A stretch of DNA of 64,000 nucleotides. Source: Croceimicrobium sp965658965. Its GTDB lineage: Bacteria > Bacteroidota > Bacteroidia > Flavobacteriales > Schleiferiaceae. Under the pieces are notes generated by a model that was not told the DNA's origin, searched no databases, and was given only the letters and a program-made list of their open reading frames with translations. Below, in pieces: positions 52,891 to 61,733 of this stretch (the first letter of the stretch is position 1; each line of letters opens with the position of its first letter). The DNA is taken from the NCBI GenBank assembly GCA_965658965.1, contig CBFHVV010000007.1:1-64000 (forward strand). The letters are read 5' to 3'. A program made the translations under genes and the position numbers.

Positions 52891-54335
52891 CGTTGCCAAA
52901 TACTAAATTTCAGAACTAAATTAGTTTGGCTAGTTTGGTGATGCTTTTTAAAGTTTTGGTGTTGATCATTGGTTAAATCAACAAAGCCGTATTGTTGATT
53001 TAAGCCTATACTTAGGCGCTCCGAGTAATGATAGGTGTAGGCAAAGCTTGCTCCGCCACTATAGCTTGTAAATCCATTTTTAGGAGCATCGCCACTACTG
53101 TGTTCTACTTTCGGATCTTGCTTGAAAATAGTGGTTGTTTTTTGCTGTTCCATACTCACCGCAATAAGCGCATCTGCGTAAGCACCAACACTAAAACTGT
53201 GCTTAGGATGAACTTTAATATTTAGGCTAACCGGCATGCGGATAGAGCGTCTATTTTTATAATGATTATGAGTTTCTACGTCTGTACGAGCTAAGCCAAA
53301 AAAGGTGCTATCACTAATACTTTCTATCCCCATGTCGCCACCATAGTTATACATTAGGCCAGCACTTAAAGAAAGGTGCTCGTTGAAACCATACTCATAT
53401 TCTAGACCTGCGAAAAAGCCTGTACCCGTTTTGCCATTGTAACCAGGGTTAACCGATGGACCTGCTTGCAAGCTAATTTTAGAAAAGGAGCGGGGCACAT
53501 AAACTGCCTTTTCAGGAATTAAAGTGGTCGCAATACTGCTGCTAGGCGGAATTCTAAATCCAAGGCTATTGGTGATTGCCGGTAAATTTTTCCAGCCGCG
53601 TTTCGTAAAATCCTTGATTTCTGCTGCAGTGAAGAGCTCCGCCTTAGTCTTATCTGTTAATAAAGCATCATTGGCTCCGATTATCGTATTACTCCTTTCG
53701 GGGCCTTGCTTGGCGGCTAAGTTATTAGTAGATGGGGCCGCCGGCGGCACTTTAGCAGCACCACTGGAGCCGGAAGACTTGCTTGGAACCAGGGTACCAT
53801 TCTCTAAGCTTTTTGGAGCTATCTGAGGTGCAACATTTTCTTGCGCGCTATTTCCCGTGGGGCTAGCCGAAATACTTTCGATATTTTGAGTATTGCTAAG
53901 CTGTGGCTGACCAATGAATTGAAATGCGAGAGTAGATGCTGCGAAAAGTAGAATGGCCGCAGCGCTGCGCCAAAAATAGACTAAGCCTTTTTTGGGCTCG
54001 CCATCTAATATCGCCTCCATGCGTTCCCAATTAGCGGGATTGAAGGCAAAACTTTGGGATTTCAGCTTTGTTTCAAAGAGCGCTTTCACCTCTGCTTCAG
54101 ACATGGCACCCTGCTTCTCATTAAGCTGGGTTTCCATTTTACTCCAATTGGCCGGATTAAAGGCAAAGCTTGCCGTAGCTAACTTATCTTGAAAGAGCTT
54201 ACGGTACTCCATTTCCGAAAGGGGCTCTTGGGGATCAAGCATTTGCTCCATAGATTCCCAGGCCTTCTCGTTAAAAGGAAAAGATTGACCCTTTAACTTT
54301 TCGCTAAAGAGTTTATTTAATTCCTTTTCCGTCAT
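52887..54335 (-). CDS. Probable membrane regulator with tripled N-terminal repeat and C-terminal beta-barrel
   Basis: A 482-residue protein with an unusual order. Residues 1-115 are three tandem repeats of about 38-39 residues: ELNKLF...FPFNEKAW (5-26), EYRKLF...FAFNPANW (43-64), EVKALF...FAFNPANW (82-103). One membrane helix follows (about 119-141), then an Asn/Ser/Pro/Ala-rich linker of about 100 residues, and from about 270 beta strands of the outer-membrane beta-barrel family (GTGFFAGLEYEYGF). Being directly behind an ECF sigma gene (4-base overlap), the cytoplasmic repeats probably bind sigma. A single chain spanning both membranes could pass a surface signal inward. The barrel could instead be a periplasmic beta domain. 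Confidence 0.75.
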   Translation of the reverse strand: MTEKELNKLFSEKLKGQSFPFNEKAWESMEQMLDPQEPLSEMEYRKLFQDKLATASFAFNPANWSKMETQLNEKQGAMSEAEVKALFETKLKSQSFAFNPANWERMEAILDGEPKKGLVYFWRSAAAILLFAASTLAFQFIGQPQLSNTQNIESISASPTGNSAQENVAPQIAPKSLENGTLVPSKSSGSSGAAKVPPAAPSTNNLAAKQGPERSNTIIGANDALLTDKTKAELFTAAEIKDFTKRGWKNLPAITNSLGFRIPPSSSIATTLIPEKAVYVPRSFSKISLQAGPSVNPGYNGKTGTGFFAGLEYEYGFNEHLSLSAGLMYNYGGDMGIESISDSTFFGLARTDVETHNHYKNRRSIRMPVSLNIKVHPKHSFSVGAYADALIAVSMEQQKTTTIFKQDPKVEHSSGDAPKNGFTSYSGGASFAYTYHYSERLSIGLNQQYGFVDLTNDQHQNFKKHHQTSQTNLVLKFSIWQR

Positions 54336-54895
54336 AGCAGAAAAACAGCAACATTGTTAATTATCTTCTTCATCATTTCTTGCAGCTTCTTGCGTGCGCT
54401 GCTAAGGTGCCATTTGCTGGTACCTTCACTCATTCCTAATTTCTCGGCTATCTCTTTATGATTGTAGCCATCAATAATATATAGGTTAAAAACCTTTTGG
54501 CTAGCGGGAGGTAATTTACGTACCAAGGCTAGTAGTTCTTCGGCATCAAAGTTTTTATCTGCCTCATTATAATCCATTTCCGATAACCCGGCGAGGAGCA
54601 TCGGTTCTTCTACATAATCAAGTTTGGAGCGTTGACTTTTGCGATACTCATCAATAGCTGTATTGATGGTAATTCGCCTAATCCACGCTTCAAAAGGAAC
54701 GTTATCGGCATAGGTTTCTAGGTTAGTCAATATCTTAAGAAAAGCCTTATTGAGTAAAAACTCGGCATCTTCTTTATTGCGCTCGTAGCGGAAGCAAACT
54801 GACATCAAAATACCGTAGCACAACTGATAAAGCTCAAACTGGGCCTTTCGCTCTCCGCGCTTGCAAGCTTCTAAAAGTTGGTGGTCTATATTCAT
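54332..54895 (-). CDS. ECF-type RNA polymerase sigma factor
   Basis: The 187-residue sigma-70 family protein has region 2 (GERKAQFELYQLCYGILMSVC... ENAEFLLNKAFLKI and FEAWIRRITINTAIDEYR) and region 4 with LPPASQKVFNLYIIDGYNHKEIAEKLGMSEGTSKWHL, binding the -10 and -35 type elements. No region 1 or 3 is present, as in ECF factors. Met at 54895 is preferred over 54904. Its stop overlaps the next gene by 4 bases, which places it with the membrane regulator. It would be held inactive until the regulator releases it. Confidence 0.92.
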   Translation of the reverse strand: MNIDHQLLEACKRGERKAQFELYQLCYGILMSVCFRYERNKEDAEFLLNKAFLKILTNLETYADNVPFEAWIRRITINTAIDEYRKSQRSKLDYVEEPMLLAGLSEMDYNEADKNFDAEELLALVRKLPPASQKVFNLYIIDGYNHKEIAEKLGMSEGTSKWHLSSARKKLQEMMKKIINNVAVFLL

Positions 54896-54971
54896 GCTTA
54901 TCAATACAAAGCACCAATGTACTAAATACCTCGGTTCCTATGCAAGAGTGGCTTATTTTGCTTAAAATCTT

Positions 54972-55017
54972 TGCAGAAAAAAAGCGCCATCTCCACTCTG
55001 TGGGTAAATGACGCTTT
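54972..55017 (-). terminator. Terminator of the PfkB kinase gene
   Basis: AAAGCGCCAT (54981-54990) and ATGACGCTTT (55008-55017) pair with one mismatch around a 17-base loop, and the minus strand continues with a run of T. It lies 35 bases after the kinase stop. Confidence 0.78.
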
Positions 55018-55051
55018 CCTTGAATACTAAGTTGGGTCTATCCCTATTATT

Positions 55052-55972
55052 CTATGAATTAATGTCAAAGTTTACTAATTCAATAAACTCCCTTACGCGT
55101 GCATCGATACTTTTTTGGTTTACATCTAGTAGCTTTTCGGTACCAAACTTTTCGACACAGAATGAAGCCATTGCCGAGCCATAGATAACTCCGCGCTTCA
55201 TATTTTCGAAAGAAATATCGTCTTCACGCACTATTTGTCCAATAAAACCACCCGCAAAAGTGTCGCCCGCTCCGGTTGGATCAAACACTTCTTCTAGAGG
55301 TAAAGCCGGACAAAAGAACTTTTTATCTTGGTGGAACAACATTGCTCCATGCTCGCCTTTTTTAATAATTAGAAACTTCGGCCCCATGGTAAATATTTCA
55401 CGAGCCGCTTTTAACAGAGACTGCTCACCGCTAAGCTGACGAGCTTCTTCATCGTTAATAGTAAGAAGGTCTACTTCTTTTAATACCTCTTTTAATTCGG
55501 GCATTGCAATATCCATCCAAAAGTTCATGGTATCCATGATAACCAGCTTGGGACGCTGATTCATTTGCTTTAGGACCTTCATTTGAACAGCTGGAGTTAA
55601 ATTACCCAGCATTAAGTATTCGGCATCTTTAGCTTTTTCTGGCAATACGGGATCAAAATCAGCTAATACATTTAGCTCCGTCTCTAAAGAATCGCGCGTA
55701 TTCATATCCTGGTGATATTTCCCCTTCCAAAAGAAGGTTTTCGCGCCATTTATACGCTTAATTCCACTGGTGTCGATGCCCTTTGATCGCATTAACTCCA
55801 GCTTCGCCTCAGGAAAATCTTCGCCAATGATAGAGACAATGGAAATGTCGTTTTTAAAGTTCGCCGCTGAGAGCGAGGCGTAAGTTGCTGATCCTCCGAT
55901 AATTCTACCTGATTCGCCCCAAGGAGTGATTAGCTCGTCGAAGGCTACTGTGCCTACAATTAATAAACTCAT
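55052..55972 (-). CDS. PfkB family carbohydrate/nucleoside kinase
   Basis: A 306-residue ribokinase-fold kinase. N-terminal GGSATYASLSAANF is the substrate-binding Gly-rich region, and DPTGAGDTFAGGFIG holds the catalytic Asp and anion hole. The middle has NDEEARQLSG as in ribokinase-like proteins. The substrate cannot be told; adenosine kinase-like or sugar kinase are both possible. It stands alone between the ECF operon and the tRNA gene and ends with its own terminator. Confidence 0.87.
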   Translation of the reverse strand: MSLLIVGTVAFDELITPWGESGRIIGGSATYASLSAANFKNDISIVSIIGEDFPEAKLELMRSKGIDTSGIKRINGAKTFFWKGKYHQDMNTRDSLETELNVLADFDPVLPEKAKDAEYLMLGNLTPAVQMKVLKQMNQRPKLVIMDTMNFWMDIAMPELKEVLKEVDLLTINDEEARQLSGEQSLLKAAREIFTMGPKFLIIKKGEHGAMLFHQDKKFFCPALPLEEVFDPTGAGDTFAGGFIGQIVREDDISFENMKRGVIYGSAMASFCVEKFGTEKLLDVNQKSIDARVREFIELVNFDINS

Positions 55973-56001
55973 TATTTATTCTAAAATAGTTTTGGCAAAG
56001 A

Positions 56002-56032
56002 TTGTTTATTTTAAAGAAAGGTACTAATATTG
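56002..56032 (+). promoter_or_regulatory. Promoter of the tRNA-Asn gene
   Basis: TTG at 56002-56004 and, after 20 bases, TAATATTG at 56025-56032 (one mismatch from TAnnTTTG). Transcription would begin around 56039, 20 bases before the tRNA. Confidence 0.55.
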
Positions 56033-56058
56033 CAGCCCCTTTTTAAGGGAAACACAAT

Positions 56059-56132
56059 GCTTCCTTAGCTCAGTTGGTTAGAGCATCTGACTGTTAATCA
56101 GAGGGTCCTTGGTTCGAGCCCAAGAGGGAGCG
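56059..56132 (+). tRNA. tRNA-Asn (anticodon GTT)
   Basis: A complete cloverleaf of 74 bases: acceptor GCTTCCT/AGGGAGC (56059-56065 and 56125-56131, one G-U), D stem GCTC/GAGC, anticodon stem TCTGA/TCAGA with loop CTGTTAA (anticodon GTT at 56093-56095), T stem CTTGG/CCAAG with TTCGAGC loop, discriminator G. The CCA end is not encoded. It is a single tRNA with promoter and terminator of its own. Confidence 0.97.
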
Positions 56133-56133
56133 C

Positions 56134-56167
56134 AAAAAGCCGGTAATGCGAATTATCGGCTTTTTTG
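56134..56167 (+). terminator. Terminator of the tRNA-Asn gene
   Basis: AAAAAGCCGGTAAT (from 56134) and ATTATCGGCTTTTTT form a long stem with one mismatch and a short loop, directly behind the tRNA, ending in six T. Confidence 0.88.
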
Positions 56168-56447
56168 GTTTTTATGCCTAATGCTTAAAAATTTAGGCGA
56201 TAAGGAAATGGAAAAGGGCAGACAGCATGGGCTTCAATGAAGTTTCAAGCTTCTACCAGTTTTTATAGAAGAAAGAGCTAAATGGTCCAAAGGGAATGGC
56301 ATTTTTTGGCTTCTAAAAGTGCAGCAGATGCATTCGCATAAATTATCAACATTATAAAATACTGTTCTACAAACTAATAAGTTACAATTGTTGATTTTTA
56401 TCACTAAGCAAGACTAATCTCTAGCTAAAATCACAAACTAAAAAGGC
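56168..56447. other. Non-coding stretch between tRNA-Asn and the LytTR gene
   Basis: AT-rich sequence without a plausible gene on either strand. I saw no repeats, tRNA or strong hairpin. It probably holds only the 3' end of the minus-strand regulator gene. Confidence 0.55.
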
Positions 56448-57128
56448 TTAAAGCTGTGCCAACTTTTCAATCACCACCTTTTTATTATTTCGGCTCACTG
56501 GAATCTGTGTTCCTGCCAATTCAATAGTGTTATCTTCCAGCTTTTTCACCTTCTTAAGGTTTACTATGTGGGACTTATGAACCCTTAAAAATGTCTCGGG
56601 CAACTTGGCAACAAATGCCTTCATGGTGCTGTGTACAATATGCCTTTTATCTTCGGTAACTAACTTTATATAATCACCTAGAGCCTCTATAAAAAGTATC
56701 TCATCGATATTAATTTTAACCAATACCCCATCCGATTTTACAAAGAGCGAGTTTTCTGTTTCTTGCCTCTTTAGGTTTTCCTCATAGTAGCGCGCACGCT
56801 GCACTGCAGAAGAAAACCGGTCTAAATCTATAGGCTTAGAAATATAGTCTGTTACATCAAACTCAAAGGCTTGAAAAGCATAATGCTTTTTTGAGGTAAC
56901 CATAATAACTTGGGGCACATCCTTAAAACTTTGTAGAAATTCTATTCCGCTCATTTCAGGCATTTCCACATCAAGAAAAATTAAATCTACTTCGCGTTTT
57001 TGCAAAGCCAACCTAGCTTCAATTGCATTGGGGTACACCCCCACAAGCTCTAAATCACTTACTGATGCAATGCATGATTTTATAGCTTCTCTCTGAACGG
57101 GATCATCGTCAACAACTATACATTTCAT
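56448..57128 (-). CDS. LytTR-family response regulator
   Basis: The 226-residue protein has a receiver domain (about 1-120) with acidic pair DDD (7-9), phosphorylated Asp53 in LIFLDVEMPEMSG and conserved Lys in ISKPIDL, and a LytTR DNA-binding domain (about 130-226, GDYIKLVTEDKRHIVHSTMKAF and RVHKSHIVNL). No sensor kinase lies next to it, so its partner is elsewhere. It is divergent from the T9SS-secreted protein gene with 195 bases between starts, where regulatory repeats can be seen. Confidence 0.92.
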   Translation of the reverse strand: MKCIVVDDDPVQREAIKSCIASVSDLELVGVYPNAIEARLALQKREVDLIFLDVEMPEMSGIEFLQSFKDVPQVIMVTSKKHYAFQAFEFDVTDYISKPIDLDRFSSAVQRARYYEENLKRQETENSLFVKSDGVLVKINIDEILFIEALGDYIKLVTEDKRHIVHSTMKAFVAKLPETFLRVHKSHIVNLKKVKKLEDNTIELAGTQIPVSRNNKKVVIEKLAQL

Positions 57129-57274
57129 CTAAATGGAGGTGAGATTTCTTTATTAAGAACAGAGCCTAAAGATACAAAATATGCCTTAAGCAGCTATCCG
57201 TCTTAATTCATGCTCATTTCCCCCTAAAAATGGTGCAGATAATCGATGAGGTCTGCCGTTTATCTAAAAATTAC

Positions 57275-57313
57275 TAACAGCTGTTAATAAGTGCTTACTT
57301 TTACCACTGTTAA
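57275..57313. promoter_or_regulatory. Palindrome and repeated CTGTTAA near the secreted-protein promoter
   Basis: TAACAGCTGTTA (57275-57286) is a perfect 12-base palindrome. CTGTTAA recurs at 57281-57287 and 57307-57313, 26 bases apart, flanking a -7-like TACTTTTA (57296-57303, one mismatch). LytTR proteins bind pairs of short direct repeats, so the divergent regulator might act here; the spacing is larger than the usual 21-22 bases. Confidence 0.35.
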
Positions 57314-57323
57314 AATCAAGATT

Positions 57324-60300
57324 ATGAAATCACGAGTAATTCTTTTATTGATAGCCTTTAGCCTTGGCCTTAGCGCACAAACGGTAACCGTTAGTAATAC
57401 TAATGATGCTGGCTTAGGTTCTTTAAGACAAGCCATTGCCGATGCTAACTCCAACTGGGGAGTAGACAATATGGTCTTTAATATTCCACTTAGCGACCCA
57501 GGCTACGATCCCGCAACAGGAGTCTTCACTATAAAAATAACCTCAACAGAGTTACCCTCCATCAATAACCGTGTGCTATTGATAGACGGGTTTACACAAA
57601 CGGCTTTCACCGGAAACACCAACACTACCATTTTTGGCGCTGGTGGACAAGTTGGGACCGACAATATTAACTTGCCCACGGTTGATGGTCCTGAAATTGA
57701 GATAGTGGATGACTCTCCGAATCACGACTTGGAATGGGGTATTCAGTTAGGTGGTCAAGATATTACTCTTCGTGGCTTAGCTATACATAGTTTCGGTAAT
57801 GATTGGTTTTTATTCGATAATGCCAATTTATTAGCCCGAGGCGGTGCCAGAAGAGTTACTGTTTACGATTGTGTTTTGGGAAGCGAAGCTCATGCTGATA
57901 TGGCTCCTGTCGGTGACGTAAATGGTGGACCGAATTTTCAAGCATTAGGAATTGATGATGGCAAGTTATATCGTAACTATATCGCTCATAGCGAAACCAT
58001 GGGGGGCTTCTTACGCAGTGGCTGCTCGGGTTGGGAAATCTATCACAACGATTTTAACAATAACGGATTAGATGACCCGATTTGTGATGGTTTAGACCTT
58101 GCCGATTTCTGCGAAGACATTATTATTCGTGAAAACCTATTTCGTAATAATCGTGGTAATGGTTTTGACTCTTACCTAGCGGCAGGTGATTTCTTAATTG
58201 AAAACAATACTGTTTACAACAATGGCTTAAGCGGCACAGAAACTAGTGGCATGCGTATTTATGGCGCCAAAGGAGATACCATCCTAAAAAATATTATTCG
58301 CGACAATGTAGGCGCAGGGATTTTAATTACCAGCGCAGCACAAAAACATAATATTTCACGCAATAGCATTTATAATAATGGTAATGTAACTTCTGCTGGT
58401 GTGCCAACCGCCAGCAATCAAATTGGCATTGACCTACTGGCAAGCTCCGAAAGTCACAAAATTGGAGAGAGTCCTTATGTTACCATCAACGACGATACCG
58501 ACGTGGACTTTGGTGGAAATGCCCTAATTAACTTCCCCGTAATTGATATGGTATCCATTGCTGGTGGGATGTTAACCGTAAAAGGTTTTGCACCAGGCGG
58601 CGCACGTATTGAGTTCTTTAAGGGCGACTTCTACAGCGGCGCCTTAATGGTTCAAGGAAAAGACTTCCTTTTCAGTGCAATAGAAGGTAGTGCCTCAGAT
58701 AATGATGCCACCAATGGTTCTTACGGCCCTGGTATGGTAAATGGCTTTAATCAAGGAAACGAAAATGGTGCTAACCGCTTTGAGTTTACCGTTCCAGCCC
58801 CTGCCGGTTTTACTGTTGGCGATCTGTTAACCGCTACCTCTTATATTAGTAGTGTAGGAACATCAGAATTTTGTGCTGCTTATACGGCGGTAGCTGGTAC
58901 TACCCCTATGGCGGTTACTCCAGAAATAAACTGTGTATATATTGACGTAAATGGTGACATTGTAGGACGTTTCGGTTATACCAACTCCAATGGAGGTAGT
59001 ATAATCGAACCAATTGGGGCGGCCAATGAATTTAGTCCTGCTCCTGCAAACCGAGGTCAAGGAACCACTTTTATTAGTGGAACTAACTCTGGTGTATTCG
59101 AAGAAACTTTTCCAGCTAGTGGCAGCCTTACCTGGAACTTACAGGGTAACAGCGTAAGCGCAGATATTAACACCTTGCGTTGTCCTGCCGATCTTAGAGT
59201 ACTGCAAAGTGTTTCAAATAACACCCCCAACGTTGGCGACAATGTAACTTTTACCATTACTATTGATAACTTAACTAGCAACACCCCTGCTACGGCGGTT
59301 GAGATTGCCTATTTTATTGATCCAAACTTTAGTTATGTAAGTCACAATGCTCCTGCCGGAACAGTTTACAATAACACTACTGGTGTTTGGTCTATCCCGC
59401 AGGTGGTTTTTGGAAACAGCGTAACTTTAACGGTAACTGCTACTGTAAACGGAAATGGTACTAACGTCGCTGCAGTTCAAAGCCAAAACCAAATAGATCC
59501 CGTAGTTACTAATAATAGTGCCTCAGAAAATATTGCAACAGGAAGTTCTGGTCCAAATAATGGCGGAATTGAAAGCGAAGGCTCTATGGCGAGTTTAATT
59601 GCTAGCCGTAACTTTAATCGCATTAAGAGTGGTAAACACACTTTTTATGAAAGAATTAATGAAGCTCCTTCACTACAAGAGTTCCAAGCGAACACCTTCG
59701 GTAAGGTGGCCAATCTAGCTAACTTTATTCCGGCTTCAGGTCCGCAAAACGCTCCCGCCGTTGTAACCAGCCCAAGCGACCTAATTGGCATCACCAACGC
59801 ATTAGATGTTTTCTCTGCCGACTATTACAATAATAGTCAAAACAGACTAGGTGGTATTTTAGCTATAGAAACTGACAATGAGGTTTATAACCACACCAAG
59901 GTTATTTGTGATCGTCTTAGTGGTGCTTTCTTAAATGATATTAAAACCGTTCAGGTTAAAGGTCATAACTTCATTATGGCTCGTCTAGACCAAGAAGATG
60001 GTTCGGTAGATATGGCAATAACTTTTGTGGCCTACGAAAAGGCCAACGGAGATATTATTATCGATGCCCGTTGGAACCAAGATGACTATGTTATTGAACC
60101 GTCTGACAAGGTCTACAACTTTCAAGTTTGGACCGTATCAGAAAGCTTAACCAAGGATTTGGTAAGGGACATTATTACTTTAATGGAAGCAAACAATAAT
60201 GTTAGCAGTATTACGGCCTCTAATGTTATTACTCCAACGGTATATGTTAAGAATGGCTATTATGAAAACGGCCAAGTTCACCTTACTGTCGTAAATACTA

Positions 60301-61289
60301 TTGGCGCCAGCGAAGTAAATATTCAGGCTAACCGTACGCGCTATGAAGGAGATAATCGTATAAACTTTGGTGAGCTAATTGCCTTAGACCCAACGAAAGC
60401 TGAAGAAACCATTGTTTGGAATACGGACTATATTTTTGATACTGGTTTTGAGATGACTAATAATGTTGGAGGTGGACGTGATATCCTTTATTTAGCTGAT
60501 GGTCCTTGGGGAACCGACTTTGAAAGAGATTTAGGAGTAACCAGTTCTGTATTTAATGTTAGTGCGGAAACTGGCTATACCATCCCTTCCGCTCCCGCAG
60601 AAAAGCACCTAGAGCGTGATATAAACTTCAGCGGTAACCTTAAAAACTACGTGAACGTTTTCAGAATGTTACGTCCTGGGCATCTACCGGTTGATGTAAG
60701 TGCTTTTAATCAAATTGAATTTGAAGCGAGCTTGAGCGGTTTTAATGAAATTATTGTAACTCTTGTGAGTAATGATATCACAAACTGGAGTGAGCAGTAC
60801 CGCAAAACCATTAGTGTAAACAATGGTGCAATGGGAACCTATAGTGTAGACATTGCAGACCTAGTTTCTGCTGGAAGCATACCTTTAGATCTTAGCCAAG
60901 TGGTAAACGTAACCTTTACCGTTGTAGGAGATTATCAAAACTTCCAAACCATGAACCTGAACATTGCTAATGTTACCTTCAACACTGAAGGCAGGGCGAT
61001 TGGCCAAGAGGAGTTTGCCACCGAAAGCAACACAGGATTAAACGTATATCCTAATCCCTTTAGCGGTGCCGCTCATATCGACATCGCCCTAAGTGAGAAA
61101 AGCGATGTGCGAGTAGAGCTGTATGATTTAAGCGGTCAAATGGTAGACGCGGCTCAACTGGGTAATTTTAGCGCAGGTACAAATACTGCGGTATACAGCC
61201 CAAGCGCTGACTTACTTGATGGTGTTTACCTAATGAAGGTAATTGATAAGCATACTACCCACACCCAAAAAGTGGTGTATCGTAAATAA
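57324..61289 (+). CDS. Large T9SS-secreted protein with beta-helix and C-terminal sorting domain
   Basis: A 1321-residue secreted protein; Met at 57324 gives the signal peptide MKSRVILLLIAFSLGLSAQ, where the earlier ATG would add 11 unlikely residues. The first 450 residues form a right-handed parallel beta-helix (NITLRGLAIHS..., ENLFRNNRGNGFDSYLA, ENNTVYNNGLSG), like polysaccharide-binding or -cleaving proteins. A DUF11-like beta domain follows near 635-740 (NNTPNVGDNVTFTITIDN), then a long region of unknown type (about 760-1240). The last 80 residues are a type A T9SS sorting domain, LNVYPNPFSGAAHI and ending VVYRK. It is probably a surface-anchored or released adhesin or glycan-binding protein; no catalytic residues can be assigned. 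Confidence 0.88.
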   Translation: MKSRVILLLIAFSLGLSAQTVTVSNTNDAGLGSLRQAIADANSNWGVDNMVFNIPLSDPGYDPATGVFTIKITSTELPSINNRVLLIDGFTQTAFTGNTNTTIFGAGGQVGTDNINLPTVDGPEIEIVDDSPNHDLEWGIQLGGQDITLRGLAIHSFGNDWFLFDNANLLARGGARRVTVYDCVLGSEAHADMAPVGDVNGGPNFQALGIDDGKLYRNYIAHSETMGGFLRSGCSGWEIYHNDFNNNGLDDPICDGLDLADFCEDIIIRENLFRNNRGNGFDSYLAAGDFLIENNTVYNNGLSGTETSGMRIYGAKGDTILKNIIRDNVGAGILITSAAQKHNISRNSIYNNGNVTSAGVPTASNQIGIDLLASSESHKIGESPYVTINDDTDVDFGGNALINFPVIDMVSIAGGMLTVKGFAPGGARIEFFKGDFYSGALMVQGKDFLFSAIEGSASDNDATNGSYGPGMVNGFNQGNENGANRFEFTVPAPAGFTVGDLLTATSYISSVGTSEFCAAYTAVAGTTPMAVTPEINCVYIDVNGDIVGRFGYTNSNGGSIIEPIGAANEFSPAPANRGQGTTFISGTNSGVFEETFPASGSLTWNLQGNSVSADINTLRCPADLRVLQSVSNNTPNVGDNVTFTITIDNLTSNTPATAVEIAYFIDPNFSYVSHNAPAGTVYNNTTGVWSIPQVVFGNSVTLTVTATVNGNGTNVAAVQSQNQIDPVVTNNSASENIATGSSGPNNGGIESEGSMASLIASRNFNRIKSGKHTFYERINEAPSLQEFQANTFGKVANLANFIPASGPQNAPAVVTSPSDLIGITNALDVFSADYYNNSQNRLGGILAIETDNEVYNHTKVICDRLSGAFLNDIKTVQVKGHNFIMARLDQEDGSVDMAITFVAYEKANGDIIIDARWNQDDYVIEPSDKVYNFQVWTVSESLTKDLVRDIITLMEANNNVSSITASNVITPTVYVKNGYYENGQVHLTVVNTIGASEVNIQANRTRYEGDNRINFGELIALDPTKAEETIVWNTDYIFDTGFEMTNNVGGGRDILYLADGPWGTDFERDLGVTSSVFNVSAETGYTIPSAPAEKHLERDINFSGNLKNYVNVFRMLRPGHLPVDVSAFNQIEFEASLSGFNEIIVTLVSNDITNWSEQYRKTISVNNGAMGTYSVDIADLVSAGSIPLDLSQVVNVTFTVVGDYQNFQTMNLNIANVTFNTEGRAIGQEEFATESNTGLNVYPNPFSGAAHIDIALSEKSDVRVELYDLSGQMVDAAQLGNFSAGTNTAVYSPSADLLDGVYLMKVIDKHTTHTQKVVYRK

Positions 61290-61314
61290 TTAAATTAGTC
61301 TTATTAGTATAGAG

Positions 61315-61350
61315 AAACCCGATGTTCTATGAGCGTCGGGTTTCTTATTT
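61315..61350 (+). terminator. Terminator after the T9SS protein gene
   Basis: AAACCCGA (61315-61322) and TCGGGTTT (61336-61343) form a perfect 8-base stem with a 13-base loop, followed by CTTATTTTC. It is 25 bases after the stop codon and ends 9 bases before the S4 gene's start codon. Confidence 0.8.
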
Positions 61351-61358
61351 TCGTGATT

Positions 61359-61733
61359 ATGAGAATTGATAAGTTTCTTTGGAGTGTACGTAAGTACAAA
61401 ACGCGCAGCCTAGCTTCTGAAGCGCTTCGCAAAGATAGAGTGACTGTTAATGGCGACCGAGCCAAAGCATCCCGTGAAGTTAGGCCAGACGATAAGATTA
61501 GTTTCCGTAAGGACAGTATTGAGTTCAGTATTAAAGTACTAGATATCCCTAAATCGCGGGTGGGAGCCAAACTCGTTCCCGACTATATTATTGATGTAAC
61601 CTCACCCGAGGAAATAGAAAAGCAGAACTTTTTAGGGATGATGCATAAACTTAATCGCGCTAAAGGCACCGGCAGACCAACTAAAAAAGAACGCCGCGAT
61701 TTAAACGACTTTATGGACGGAGACGAGGATTAG
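61359..61733 (+). CDS. S4-domain RNA-binding protein (Hsp15-like)
   Basis: The 124-residue protein has an S4 domain at the start (RIDKFLWSVRKYKTRSLASEAL, then VTVNGDRAKASREVRPDD), as in Hsp15/HslR, which rescues stalled 50S-nascent chain complexes. A basic-acidic C-terminal tail (RPTKKERRDLNDFMDGDED) follows. I chose ATG at 61359; the 10 residues from an earlier ATG fall in the terminator hairpin. The last 23 bases overlap the convergent esterase gene. Confidence 0.85.
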   Translation: MRIDKFLWSVRKYKTRSLASEALRKDRVTVNGDRAKASREVRPDDKISFRKDSIEFSIKVLDIPKSRVGAKLVPDYIIDVTSPEEIEKQNFLGMMHKLNRAKGTGRPTKKERRDLNDFMDGDED

